Assembly (NCBI GenBank): GCA_900546435.1 | Contig: URCQ01000005.1 | Coordinates: 1-64,000, forward strand | Origin: an uncultured Pseudobutyrivibrio sp. | GTDB lineage: Bacteria > Bacillota > Clostridia > Lachnospirales > Lachnospiraceae | Direction: 5' to 3' | DNA: 64,000 bases | Shown here: positions 52,670-61,265 of the stretch, in pieces | Numbering within the stretch: position 1 is the stretch's first letter | Layout: every line of letters starts with the position of its first letter | Notes under the pieces: model-generated | What the model was told of the DNA's origin: nothing | What the model saw: the letters and a program-made list of their open reading frames with translations, nothing else | The model's database searches: none | Made by a program: the position numbers and the translations under genes

Positions 52670-54804
52670 TGCTTGCAATTTTTAAACGTGAATTCAAATC
52701 CTTATTCTGGAATATAACTGGATGGTTATTTATTGGGATAACATTGGCTTTGTTTGGTCTGTATTTCTTTGTATATAATTTATCCTATGGTTATCCCTAT
52801 ATTTCGTACTCGTTATCTGCGATCGCATTTTTGTTTATGATAACAGTACCGATTCTGACAATGCGTGTGCTTGCAGAAGAAAAACATGCAAAGACGGATC
52901 AGCTTCTTTTGACATCACCGGTATCCGTAGGAAAGATTGTTTTTGGTAAATTCTTGGCGTTGGCGCTTGTATATACCATTTGTATTGCTGTTATTTGCGT
53001 TGCACCACTTGTACTTATGATTTTTGGTGATGTACCGCTTGCAGAGACGTATGTTGGTATTCTTGGTTTTTGGCTATATGGTCTGGCAGCCATTGCAATC
53101 GGTACGTTTGTTTCGTCTATTACGGAAAGTCAGGTGATTTCTGCCGTGGTATCGTTTGGCTTACTTTTTGTCGGCTATATGATGTCATCCATTTGTAGTG
53201 CAGTGTCATCATCTGGAAATCTTCTGACAAAAATTTTGGGCTGTTATGATTTGTATACGCCACTAGACGATTTCTTCAATGGAACGCTATCCATCACAGG
53301 AATTGTATATTATGTATCCATCATTGTATTGGCATTGTTTTTGACGGAACAGGCCATTCAAAAGCGTCGTTGGACAGTAAGTCGAAATATGATTTCTACA
53401 TCTGTATTTAGTACCGGTATGATTGCAGTGGGTATTGCGCTTGCCGTTATTGTGAATATGGTTGCCGCAGCATTGCCAGAATCTTATACACAGTTGGATG
53501 CCACCTCGCAAAAATTATATTCGATTACAGAAGATACAGAAAACTATCTGAAGCAGCTCAAAGAGGATGTTACCATTTATGTCTTAGTGAACAAGAATAA
53601 AAAGGATGATAATGTCGATCGGACATTACAAAAATATGCGTCTGCATCGAAGCACATCCGTGTGAAATATGTGGATCCAAACGCGAGTCCGACATTTGCT
53701 TCACAGTACACGAGTGAAGATGTCACAAGCAATAGTCTGATTGTTGTATGTGGAAAGCGCTCCAAAGTAATCGATTATAATGCAGATGTCTATGAATATT
53801 CGTATGACTCCAGTTATAACTATACGGTGACAGGATATGACTGTGAGGGGCAGGTGACGGCTGCCATTCAGTACGTAACCTCAGAAAATACAACAAGTGT
53901 GTATGAATTGACAGGACATGATGAAACATCGTTATCCGGTGATTTTTCGGAAGTATTTCAGAAACGTTTTATGACGGTTGGTTCGCTCAACTTATTGTCG
54001 GTAGATGAGGTACCAGCTGACTGTGAGGCACTTTTCATCACAGCGCCTCAGACAGATCTTTCGGCAGATGATTTAACGAAATTATCGGATTATCTGAAGG
54101 CAGGCGGAAAAGTATATCTTTCTATCGATTATTCAAAATGGAAAGATCTTAGCAACTTTAAGCAGTTGTTGAAAGAAAATCATATTGAGACTACAGAAAG
54201 TCTTTTGGCTGAAACAGACCGTTCATATTATTATCAGAGCCCGCTCTATCTTCTGCCTAAGGTAGAAGATACAGAAGTATCTGCAGATGTTGCCGGTATG
54301 ACGCAGGTCTTTGTGCCATATACAGTGGGCTTGACATATACTGGAGAGGATGATCGGGCGACCTCTTTTATGACAACATCAAATAGCGCGATTGCAAAAA
54401 CGGCATCCAATATTTCAGCGGTACAAACGCAGGATGACCTTTCTAATCTTGCGAGTGTACAGGAAGGAGATAGCCAGGGACAGTACAGTCTGGGAATGCT
54501 TGTGACAAATGAAAATAAGGGCGTTTTATGTGTGCTGGGTTCGGCAATGATGTGTACGGATAGTGCAAATCAGATTGTTTCCGGTCATAATGCGACGTTG
54601 TTTAATGGAATCGTAAATGCACTCGTTACCACAGACGAAAGTGCAGATCAGGCGGTTGTGGTTGCAGCAAAAGACTATACGGTGTCAAATCTGACAGTAT
54701 CAGAAAATGCTATTTTAGTTTATGGCATTTTATGGGGCATCTTTATGCCGGTCGTATTGATGGTTATTGGTGTTATTGTGTGGGCTAGAAGGAGAAAACG
54801 TTAA
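52669..54804 (+). CDS. Fused ABC-2 permease and GldG-like extracellular domain protein
   Basis: 711 residues. The first 240 form an ABC-2 (GldF-like) permease with six transmembrane helices. Another helix at about 250 leads into a 420-residue outside domain like GldG/ABC_transp_aux, and a final helix at about 685-705 ends in a basic tail. In Bacteroidetes gliding systems GldF and GldG are separate; this one-protein arrangement is seen in several Clostridia. Its ATG overlaps the ATPase stop (TAATG). Substrate unknown. Confidence 0.88.
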   Translation: MLAIFKREFKSLFWNITGWLFIGITLALFGLYFFVYNLSYGYPYISYSLSAIAFLFMITVPILTMRVLAEEKHAKTDQLLLTSPVSVGKIVFGKFLALALVYTICIAVICVAPLVLMIFGDVPLAETYVGILGFWLYGLAAIAIGTFVSSITESQVISAVVSFGLLFVGYMMSSICSAVSSSGNLLTKILGCYDLYTPLDDFFNGTLSITGIVYYVSIIVLALFLTEQAIQKRRWTVSRNMISTSVFSTGMIAVGIALAVIVNMVAAALPESYTQLDATSQKLYSITEDTENYLKQLKEDVTIYVLVNKNKKDDNVDRTLQKYASASKHIRVKYVDPNASPTFASQYTSEDVTSNSLIVVCGKRSKVIDYNADVYEYSYDSSYNYTVTGYDCEGQVTAAIQYVTSENTTSVYELTGHDETSLSGDFSEVFQKRFMTVGSLNLLSVDEVPADCEALFITAPQTDLSADDLTKLSDYLKAGGKVYLSIDYSKWKDLSNFKQLLKENHIETTESLLAETDRSYYYQSPLYLLPKVEDTEVSADVAGMTQVFVPYTVGLTYTGEDDRATSFMTTSNSAIAKTASNISAVQTQDDLSNLASVQEGDSQGQYSLGMLVTNENKGVLCVLGSAMMCTDSANQIVSGHNATLFNGIVNALVTTDESADQAVVVAAKDYTVSNLTVSENAILVYGILWGIFMPVVLMVIGVIVWARRRKR

Positions 54805-55352
54805 TGGATAAGCAGAAAAAAACATTGCTGGTTCTGGTTATTCTCCTTGTAATAGCCGTGCTTGGATTATTTGGAGCAAAGAAACTGGCAGATAAGAAAG
54901 AGAAGGCAGATGCCATCGATTCTGCAGAGGAAAGCATTCAGGTTTATAAAACAAAGGCAGAGGATGTTAAAAAAGTGTCTTATTATAACAATGGTACACA
55001 AATTACGCTGACAAAAACAGAGGATACATGGAAAGATGCAGATGAGACGGTATTGGATAGCGATAAAGTGAATACATTACTCAGCTATCTGACAACCATC
55101 AAAGCAAGTGATGTGATTGAAGATACAGAAGATATCGAACAATATGGTTTTTCTTCACCGACAAATGAAGTGACGGTTTCAACAGCAGCAGGGGAAACCA
55201 CCTTTACAATCGGCATGCAAAACAGTATTACAGATAAGTATTATCTTATGGTAAATTATGATGAGAGTAAGGTCTATGTGACGGATTCTTCTATGCTTAC
55301 GGCATGTGGTTATAGCATAGAAGATCTGACACCGGAGGAAACAACCGAATAA
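54804..55352 (+). CDS. DUF4340 membrane-anchored protein
   Basis: 182 residues: one N-terminal transmembrane helix (about 7-24), then a charged linker and one DUF4340-like unit with the hallmark Y-G-F-S-S-P at about 112-117. DUF4340 proteins regularly accompany GldFG-type ABC exporters, as here, and probably form the outer part of the complex (inference). ATG overlaps the previous stop by one base (TAATG). Confidence 0.88.
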   Translation: MDKQKKTLLVLVILLVIAVLGLFGAKKLADKKEKADAIDSAEESIQVYKTKAEDVKKVSYYNNGTQITLTKTEDTWKDADETVLDSDKVNTLLSYLTTIKASDVIEDTEDIEQYGFSSPTNEVTVSTAAGETTFTIGMQNSITDKYYLMVNYDESKVYVTDSSMLTACGYSIEDLTPEETTE

Positions 55353-55376
55353 AAAAAGGGCTTATTGCCCTTTTTT
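55352..55376. terminator. Bidirectional terminator after the DUF4340 gene
   Basis: A 10-bp A-T-flanked GC stem (55352-55361 with 55367-55376), five-base loop. The right arm is inside the last codons of the convergent small membrane gene, whose stop lies in the loop. Confidence 0.9.
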
Positions 55377-55580
55377 ATCATTATCATGTTTCTTTTTGTT
55401 TTGAATCATAAGATTCAGAAGCCATAGTGTGACTGGAATTAGAATCGTTGCGGCAATGGAAGCACTCAGATAAGACATGGTGTTCGTGTTATCAAAAATA
55501 GCTGCGATGATGGTTAGCAGATAAAGTGCAACCAGTAATATGATGCCGAGAATGGCTAAAATTTGACGTAATCGTTGCAT
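55362..55580 (-). CDS. Small two-helix membrane protein, unknown function
   Basis: 72 residues: two hydrophobic segments (about 7-28 and 38-60) and a Lys-rich, polar C-terminus. On the minus strand the ATG has GAAGGAGA six bases upstream, which supports a real gene. I recognise no family. It is flanked by convergent and divergent genes and so is a single-gene unit. Confidence 0.75.
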   Translation of the reverse strand: MQRLRQILAILGIILLVALYLLTIIAAIFDNTNTMSYLSASIAATILIPVTLWLLNLMIQNKKKHDNDKKGQ

Positions 55581-55648
55581 ACATATTCTCCTTCATATCC
55601 ATTAATAGAATCATAATAGCATAAAAGAACAGATTGCGTAATTATGTT

Positions 55649-55677
55649 TTGCTTTTTTTTTCGGTGTGTGGTATCGT
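55649..55677 (+). promoter_or_regulatory. Possible promoter of the SEC-C gene
   Basis: TTGCTT (55649-55654), 17 bases, TATCGT (55672-55677); fair match only. Confidence 0.4.
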
Positions 55678-55717
55678 ATATGTGCTACAAAAGTATTAAG
55701 AAGGATGGTACAAATTT

Positions 55718-56227
55718 ATGGCATTATTACAGGAATGGCAGAAGATTTCTTACAACCAGGAGCAGGATCGTGCTTCTTTACAGAAATTCTGGCAGAATTA
55801 TTTTTTGATTGAAAAAGGAATTTATGAGCAGTTATTAGATAATCCGGATGAGGAAGTAGCTGGAACCGTAAAGGAATTGGCTGATAAATATGAGATTGAC
55901 GTACTTGTCATGACAGGATTTTTAGACGGTATCAATGACAGTCTGATCACACCAAATCCAATTGAAACGATGGAAGAAGATACCGTTGTCTCTCTTGCAT
56001 TTGACAAAGAAAAATTATACGAGAACATGGTAGATGCGAAAGCTGACTGGTTATATGAATTGCCACAGTGGGATGAAATTTTTGATGCTGCAAAGAAAAA
56101 AGAACTGTATCGTGTAGCTAAGAATGCACATACCGTTCGCAATGCAGTTAAGGTTGGACGTAACGATCCATGTCCTTGTGGATCAGGCCGTAAGTATAAG
56201 CAGTGCTGTGGAAAGAAAAATAAATAA
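55718..56227 (+). CDS. SEC-C motif protein
   Basis: 169 residues. The C-terminus is a SEC-C zinc motif, G-R-N-D-P-C-P-C-G-S-G-R-K-Y-K-Q-C-C-G, the same module found at the end of SecA. The remaining 145 residues are acidic and helical and match no domain I know. The SEC-C metal site usually serves protein-protein or ribosome contacts. SD AGAAGGATGG; single-gene unit. Confidence 0.9.
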   Translation: MALLQEWQKISYNQEQDRASLQKFWQNYFLIEKGIYEQLLDNPDEEVAGTVKELADKYEIDVLVMTGFLDGINDSLITPNPIETMEEDTVVSLAFDKEKLYENMVDAKADWLYELPQWDEIFDAAKKKELYRVAKNAHTVRNAVKVGRNDPCPCGSGRKYKQCCGKKNK

Positions 56228-56260
56228 TCATCAGAAATAAATGTGGATGATTTTAAAAAG

Positions 56261-56314
56261 AAATGACCTCCCCAAAGTTAGACAGTGGTGCTAACCATAG
56301 GGAGGTCATTTTTT
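56261..56314. terminator. Terminator with IS-end-like sequence between the SEC-C gene and aroA
   Basis: A 12-bp stem (56261-56272 with 56300-56311), an inner 5-bp stem (56277-56281 with 56291-56295) and flanking T run. It can stop both strands, just outside the aroA stop. The outer sequence resembles IS3-family ends (see findings). Confidence 0.82.
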
Positions 56315-57590
56315 ATGCAATAATTGTAGTTAAGGTATTATAGAAATCCGGATAAGAAATGACAACACAATTTGGATCATCAAACGTGGTGATGCCTTCG
56401 GCACCAAGACCTGCAATGGCAAAGGACATGGCAATGCGATGGTCTGCATGTGTAGTAATGGCTGCTCCATGTAAAGGCTTTCCTCCGGTAATGATCATAC
56501 CATCTTCGGTTGCTACGGCATCTGCGCCCATGGCACGAAGATTATCGACAACGGAAGCAATACGATCGGATTCTTTGACGCGGAGTTCTCCGGCATCACG
56601 AATGATGGTTTGTCCGCTGGCATAAGCAGCCATGACAGCAATCATCGGAATTTCGTCAATCAATGTAGGAATGAGTTCACCGGCAATGGTTGTACCTTGT
56701 AAGCTTGATGAACGAACAAGTAAATCACATACCTCTTCGCCGGAAACAATGCGTTTGTTTTCATAGGAAATATCAGCACCCATCATTTTTGCTACTTTCA
56801 AAATTCCATTACGTGTAGGATTACAGTTGACATTGCGGATCATTAGTTCTGCATTTGGAACAATGGTAGCTGCGGCAATAAAATATGCTGCAGAAGAGAT
56901 GTCTCCTGGAATTTGAATCTTTTGTCCATAGAGCTTGGGATTGCCAACAATAGATGCCGTTGTTTTTTCTGAGGTTACAGAAGCACCAAAACCTTGTAGC
57001 ATAAGCTCCGTATGATTGCGGGACAAAACAGGTTCTGTTACGGAAGTGATACCATCACAGTATAGCCCGGCGAGTAGTACCGCAGATTTTACCTGTGCAG
57101 ATGCTACAGGAGAGTCATAATGGATGGCATGGAGATCACCACCGATAATTTCTAATGGAGCACAGTCATTGTGCGTCAGGGAAGTGATTTTTGCACCCAT
57201 AGTGGAGAGGGGTGTGATGATACGTTTCATAGGCCTCTTTTGGATAGATGCATCGCCACTGAGCGTGGAGGTAAAAGGGTTTCCCGATAAAATACCGCTG
57301 ATCAGCCGCATGGTCGTTCCACTATTGCCAACATCCAGTAAATCTCCTGGCTCTTCTAAGCCATGTAACCCTTTGCCATGAATGACAACATGGTCGTGTG
57401 TCTGGCGGATATCAATCCCCATTTTTTTAAAACAGGAGATGGTGGAGCGACAATCGGCTCCATCTAAAAACCCATCTAATTCTGTTATGCCATCGGCAAT
57501 CGCACCGAACATAACACCACGATGTGAGATGGATTTGTCACCAGGTATAAATATTTCTCCTGCGATATGGTTTGCTTTTTTGATTTCCAT
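56313..57590 (-). CDS. aroA: 3-phosphoshikimate 1-carboxyvinyltransferase (EPSP synthase)
   Basis: It joins shikimate 3-phosphate and PEP. Motifs: P-G-D-K-S-I-S-H-R at residues 17-25, L-D-V-G-N-S-G-T-T-M-R at about 85-95, and the C-terminal R-V-K-E-S-D-R and D-H-R-I-A-M-S. 425 aa. Third gene of the minus-strand aroF-tyrA-aroA operon, 22 bases from tyrA. SD is the weaker GAGGT. Confidence 0.97.
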   Translation of the reverse strand: MEIKKANHIAGEIFIPGDKSISHRGVMFGAIADGITELDGFLDGADCRSTISCFKKMGIDIRQTHDHVVIHGKGLHGLEEPGDLLDVGNSGTTMRLISGILSGNPFTSTLSGDASIQKRPMKRIITPLSTMGAKITSLTHNDCAPLEIIGGDLHAIHYDSPVASAQVKSAVLLAGLYCDGITSVTEPVLSRNHTELMLQGFGASVTSEKTTASIVGNPKLYGQKIQIPGDISSAAYFIAAATIVPNAELMIRNVNCNPTRNGILKVAKMMGADISYENKRIVSGEEVCDLLVRSSSLQGTTIAGELIPTLIDEIPMIAVMAAYASGQTIIRDAGELRVKESDRIASVVDNLRAMGADAVATEDGMIITGGKPLHGAAITTHADHRIAMSFAIAGLGAEGITTFDDPNCVVISYPDFYNTLTTIIA

Positions 57591-57612
57591 TTCATATACC
57601 TCAAAAAATTAA

Positions 57613-58704
57613 TTATTCATGAATGGTGTAATGCTTTTGTAAAACATTTTCTGCTGCATCCATTGCGTTCTGGTCATATACTTCAATGCGCAATACACCT
57701 TTTTCAAATTCTCTATTATGCACAATACCGATATTTTTTATACTGATACCATTGGCAGCCAGTGTTGTTGCAATCGTTGCAATTGCACCGGCTTCATCAG
57801 CAACATCCAGATAAAATTCATAGGAAGAAGGAAGAATACCCTGTTTTTTCACAGGTAGATTATCACGGTAATCTTTTGCCTGTGAAAAGCGTGAAATAAT
57901 ATCATTTTCCTGTTCATGTGAGATGGATGTGATAAAGTCGTGCAAATTCTTTTCATAGAGAGAAGCGGCTTTTAAAATTTCTTCTTTGTTGGTAGCGCAA
58001 ATGTGCTGCCACATAACAGGAGAAGAAGATGCGATTCTTGTGATATCGCGAAAACCACCTGCTGCAATTGTTTTCATGGTCTCATCAGAAAAATCATTTT
58101 CCTGTACAAAATTTACGAGAGATGCAGCAATGACATGCGGTAAGTGACTGATACATGCTGTCGCAAAGTCATGCTTGGATGGACTCATAATTAAGGTTAA
58201 AGCACCAAGCGAGCGGATAAAGGTAGAAAAGTCTGCTAATTGCGCGTGAGGAAAATCATCCGTTACGGTCAGAATGTAATATGCATTTTCAAGAAGATGT
58301 GCATTTGAGTGGTCGTAGCCGATTGCTTCTGAGCCTGCCATAGGATGACCACCAATAAATTGGGAAGTCAATCCAAGCTCTGCAACTGCTTGTGTAATGT
58401 CGCCTTTGACACTACCAACATCCGTTATGATGCAATGTTTTGGTAAAATAGGCGCAAGCTGCATCAGATAGTCGACATTGACTTTGACAGGTGCACATAA
58501 AAACAAAACATCGCAATCAGAAAATGCAGTGAGTGGCAGCATTGTCTCATTAGAAATGAGACCGTCAGCATAAGCCTGTGCAATGGTATGTTCACGGGAA
58601 GCAATGGCGATCATTTCCGTGATTGGATATTTTTCTTTGATGACCTTGGCGATGGAACCACCGATTAGTCCAAAACCAATGAAACCAATTTTGTTGTACA
58701 ACAT
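57613..58704 (-). CDS. tyrA: Prephenate dehydrogenase with C-terminal ACT domain
   Basis: It oxidises prephenate to 4-hydroxyphenylpyruvate for tyrosine. Rossmann motif G-F-G-L-I-G-G-S at about 10-17, the active-site G-G-H-P-M-A-G-S-E at about 117-125, and an ACT-like tail from about 292 (L-D-V-A-D-E-A-G-A-I-A), likely for tyrosine feedback. 363 aa, SD AAAGGAGA. Confidence 0.96.
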   Translation of the reverse strand: MLYNKIGFIGFGLIGGSIAKVIKEKYPITEMIAIASREHTIAQAYADGLISNETMLPLTAFSDCDVLFLCAPVKVNVDYLMQLAPILPKHCIITDVGSVKGDITQAVAELGLTSQFIGGHPMAGSEAIGYDHSNAHLLENAYYILTVTDDFPHAQLADFSTFIRSLGALTLIMSPSKHDFATACISHLPHVIAASLVNFVQENDFSDETMKTIAAGGFRDITRIASSSPVMWQHICATNKEEILKAASLYEKNLHDFITSISHEQENDIISRFSQAKDYRDNLPVKKQGILPSSYEFYLDVADEAGAIATIATTLAANGISIKNIGIVHNREFEKGVLRIEVYDQNAMDAAENVLQKHYTIHE

Positions 58705-58725
58705 GATAAAATGTCTCCTTTAAAA

Positions 58726-59739
58726 TTATAATACCCGATTTGCAAGTGCAATATACGGTTTTAAGTGCTCCATGACAGAGGCAAACTGGTCAAAATCAAG
58801 TGATTGTGGTCCGTCGGACAAAGCGTGCGCAGGATCATTGTGAACTTCGATCATTAAACCGTCAGCACCGCAGGCAATGGCTGCTTTGGCAAGCGGTTCT
58901 ACAAAATTACGTACGCCGGTGGCATGACTTGGATCTACAATGACAGGTAAATGAGTGCGCTCTTTTAATACGCACACAGCGGATAAATCCAAGGTGTTTC
59001 GTGTAGATGTTTCATAGGTTCGGATGCCTCGTTCACAGAGTGCTACCTTGGAACTTCCCGCTGCCATGATGTATTCGGCAGCATTTAACCATTCATCAAT
59101 CGTTGCTGCAAGGCCACGTTTGAGGAGTACAGGCATGCCTGTTTTTCCGACTTCTTTTAAAAGCTCAAAGTTTTGCATATTACGGGCACCAATCTGTAAC
59201 ATATCTACATATTTATATGCCGAAGCAACTGCATGAGCTGAGGTGACTTCACAGATGGTCGCAAGACCTGTTTCCTGAGAGGCTGTTTTCATATAACGCA
59301 GACCTTCTTCCTCCAACCCCTGGAAAGAATACGGGGAGGTACGTGGCTTATAAGCGCCACCGCGTAAAATGGTAGCTCCCTGTTCTTTCACAGCTTTTGC
59401 AATGCAAAGTAACTGCTCTTCGGATTCTACCGCGCATGGACCTGACATGATGGTAATATTATTGGGACCGATTTTGGTGTCTTTTACGGTAAATTCCGTT
59501 GGGGTAGGATGAAATTTTTTGTTTGCTAATTTATAACTTTCTGTAACAGGAATAATCTTGTCTACGACAGGATTTGCCTCGATCGCTGTCAAATCGATCT
59601 GTGTTTTGTCACCAATCAGACCGATGATGGTTACTTCTTTACCACGGGACAAATGTGTCTGTAAGCCGGTGGATTCAATATCTTGTATGAAACGATGTAA
59701 GGTGTCTTCCGGTGTCTGTGGTTTTACAACTAAAATCAT
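58726..59739 (-). CDS. aroF: 3-deoxy-7-phosphoheptulonate synthase (DAHP synthase, type I beta)
   Basis: It condenses PEP and erythrose 4-phosphate, the entry to the shikimate pathway. An N-terminal ferredoxin-like regulatory domain (1-70) precedes the KDO8P-type barrel: S-G-P-C-A-V-E-S at about 99, G-G-A-Y-K-P-R-T-S-P-Y-S-F at about 126, and V-D-P-S-H-A-T-G at about 263. 337 aa. First gene of the aro operon, SD AAGGAG. Confidence 0.97.
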   Translation of the reverse strand: MILVVKPQTPEDTLHRFIQDIESTGLQTHLSRGKEVTIIGLIGDKTQIDLTAIEANPVVDKIIPVTESYKLANKKFHPTPTEFTVKDTKIGPNNITIMSGPCAVESEEQLLCIAKAVKEQGATILRGGAYKPRTSPYSFQGLEEEGLRYMKTASQETGLATICEVTSAHAVASAYKYVDMLQIGARNMQNFELLKEVGKTGMPVLLKRGLAATIDEWLNAAEYIMAAGSSKVALCERGIRTYETSTRNTLDLSAVCVLKERTHLPVIVDPSHATGVRNFVEPLAKAAIACGADGLMIEVHNDPAHALSDGPQSLDFDQFASVMEHLKPYIALANRVL

Positions 59740-59775
59740 GATAAACTTCTCCTTCTTACTTTAAATACAAATTTT

Positions 59776-59804
59776 ATCATAGACACTTTTTTACTTAAAG
59801 TCAA
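59776..59804 (-). promoter_or_regulatory. aroF-tyrA-aroA promoter
   Basis: On the minus strand TTGACT (59804-59799), 17-base spacer, TATGAT (59781-59776). Confidence 0.75.
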
Positions 59805-59817
59805 CACTTTAAAGTGT
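59804..59817. promoter_or_regulatory. Palindromic candidate operator at the aro promoter
   Basis: A perfect 14-base palindrome (ACACTTTAAAGTGT) touching the upstream edge of the aroF -35 box. A related ACTTAAAGT lies at 59793-59801. The position suits a transcription factor; which one is unknown. Confidence 0.5.
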
Positions 59818-59872
59818 AAAAGCGTCTGCAAAAAAATCTTTATTTTATAGGGAAAATGGGAAACCTGTTTTT

Positions 59873-61099
59873 ATGAAAAGAAAAGAAATAGGTTTGATTG
59901 TTATATGCATGATGCTTCTTGTTATAAGAATAAATTTAGAAGCGGAACCACAGTTAGAAGAAACACCAGGGCATGGAGAGTTGATTTATGAATTGGATGG
60001 GGGAAGCAATTCTATTTTAAATCCGCAAAAGTTAACAAAACAGGATATACCATTTGTTTTAAAAAATCCGCAAAAGGAGGGCTATCTGTTTGGCGGCTGG
60101 TATTTAGAACCGGAAGGAGTGCATCGTGTTTATACGATAGAAACTACAGCTGGGCAGCGTTTGTACGCAAAGTGGAATCTATGTATTAATTGCAATCAAA
60201 ATGTACAGGAGTATCCTTATCATGCAAAAGGAGAGAATCTTTTGCTCAAAGATGTGACGTATAGTTTTTTATATGAACTGGATACACCGGGAAATCCCAA
60301 AACGCGGATTAAAGATTTGCTGCAGCAAAAATATGCATCAGAATACCAATGTCCCCAGGGATTGTGCCTTACGAAAGACTATATCATTGTATCATCGTAC
60401 GCACTAGAGGAAGATAAACTTGGAGCACTTACCTTGTACGACCGTAATACACTAGAACATGTTGTAAGTTTTGGGATGGAGGCGGACAGTCACCTTGGGG
60501 GAATTGCATATGATGGCAGGTCGTTGTGGATTTGTCATTCAAATACTAAGGAATTGGAACGCATTTCCTATGCATTTATTCAAAAACTGGCAACACGGAG
60601 CAATGAAAAATTTATTGATATTACAAATTGCTTTGATAAATATAAAGTATATAATACACCTTCAGCAATTATGTGTTATGGGAATAAAATATATGTTGCT
60701 ACCCATCATATTTATACACCGGGAGTATTGTATACCTATACGTTTTTGGACGATACACTACTATTAGAAAAGAAGAGCCTGCTGCCCAAAAAGGTGCAGG
60801 GACTTTGTGTCGACGACAATGGTTACTGCTACGTCAGCCAGTCTTATGGACGAAATCAATCATCGTATCTCTCTGTTTATGATAATCTGGAAGCGTTGCA
60901 AAAGAATTTTTTGAATGAAAGATTATGTGTGGAAATGCCACCGGGATCGGAAGCTGTTGTTACAGAAAATGGATTGTGTTATGTACTTTTTGAAACATCC
61001 AGCTACAAATATTACGAGGGGAGTGATGGAAAAGGAACATGTTCGTATCCGTTGGATAAGATTTTATTAATCAATCAGAATAGCCTATATTATGATTGA
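59873..61099 (+). CDS. Secreted protein with one InlB B-repeat and a beta-propeller-like region
   Basis: 408 residues. The N-terminus has a short basic start and a hydrophobic stretch (about 6-20), like a signal peptide or anchor. Residues 38-100 fit one Listeria-Bacteroides (InlB B) repeat: E-L-D-G-G-S-N-S, then E-G-Y-L-F-G-G-W-Y and L-Y-A-K-W. From about 140 to the end, blade-like repeats (Q-G-L-C-L-T-K-D-Y-I-I-V, G-G-I-A-Y-D-G-R-S-L-W-I, Q-G-L-C-V-D-D-N-G-Y-C-Y-V) suggest a five- or six-bladed propeller. No sortase motif. SD is poor. Ligand and role unknown. Confidence 0.8.
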   Translation: MKRKEIGLIVICMMLLVIRINLEAEPQLEETPGHGELIYELDGGSNSILNPQKLTKQDIPFVLKNPQKEGYLFGGWYLEPEGVHRVYTIETTAGQRLYAKWNLCINCNQNVQEYPYHAKGENLLLKDVTYSFLYELDTPGNPKTRIKDLLQQKYASEYQCPQGLCLTKDYIIVSSYALEEDKLGALTLYDRNTLEHVVSFGMEADSHLGGIAYDGRSLWICHSNTKELERISYAFIQKLATRSNEKFIDITNCFDKYKVYNTPSAIMCYGNKIYVATHHIYTPGVLYTYTFLDDTLLLEKKSLLPKKVQGLCVDDNGYCYVSQSYGRNQSSYLSVYDNLEALQKNFLNERLCVEMPPGSEAVVTENGLCYVLFETSSYKYYEGSDGKGTCSYPLDKILLINQNSLYYD

Positions 61100-61111
61100 T
61101 ACCAGGTATGT

Positions 61112-61136
61112 TAAACCCTTATGTTACAAGGGTTTA
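61112..61136 (+). terminator. Hairpin after the secreted-protein gene
   Basis: A perfect 9-bp stem (61112-61120 with 61128-61136), seven-base loop but no T run; it ends three bases before the leuS -35 box. Confidence 0.5.
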
Positions 61137-61139
61137 GTG

Positions 61140-61168
61140 TTGACAGATGTATGACATTTCGCTATTAT
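61140..61168 (+). promoter_or_regulatory. leuS promoter
   Basis: Perfect TTGACA (61140-61145), 17 bases, TATTAT (61163-61168). The about 90-base leader contains two small hairpins (61183-61209 and 61224-61244) and no T-box. Confidence 0.82.
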
Positions 61169-61265
61169 AAAATCTAGTGTTGTGCGAATTTTTATCCATT
61201 CATTTCGCATATTTACAGAGATAAAAAGGTGATAGACATCTTTTATGAAATAGGAGGAAACAAAA

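Noticed and set aside
61100..61265. T-box riboswitch before leuS
   Set aside because: Leader is too short and has no T-box core or specifier-like stem.
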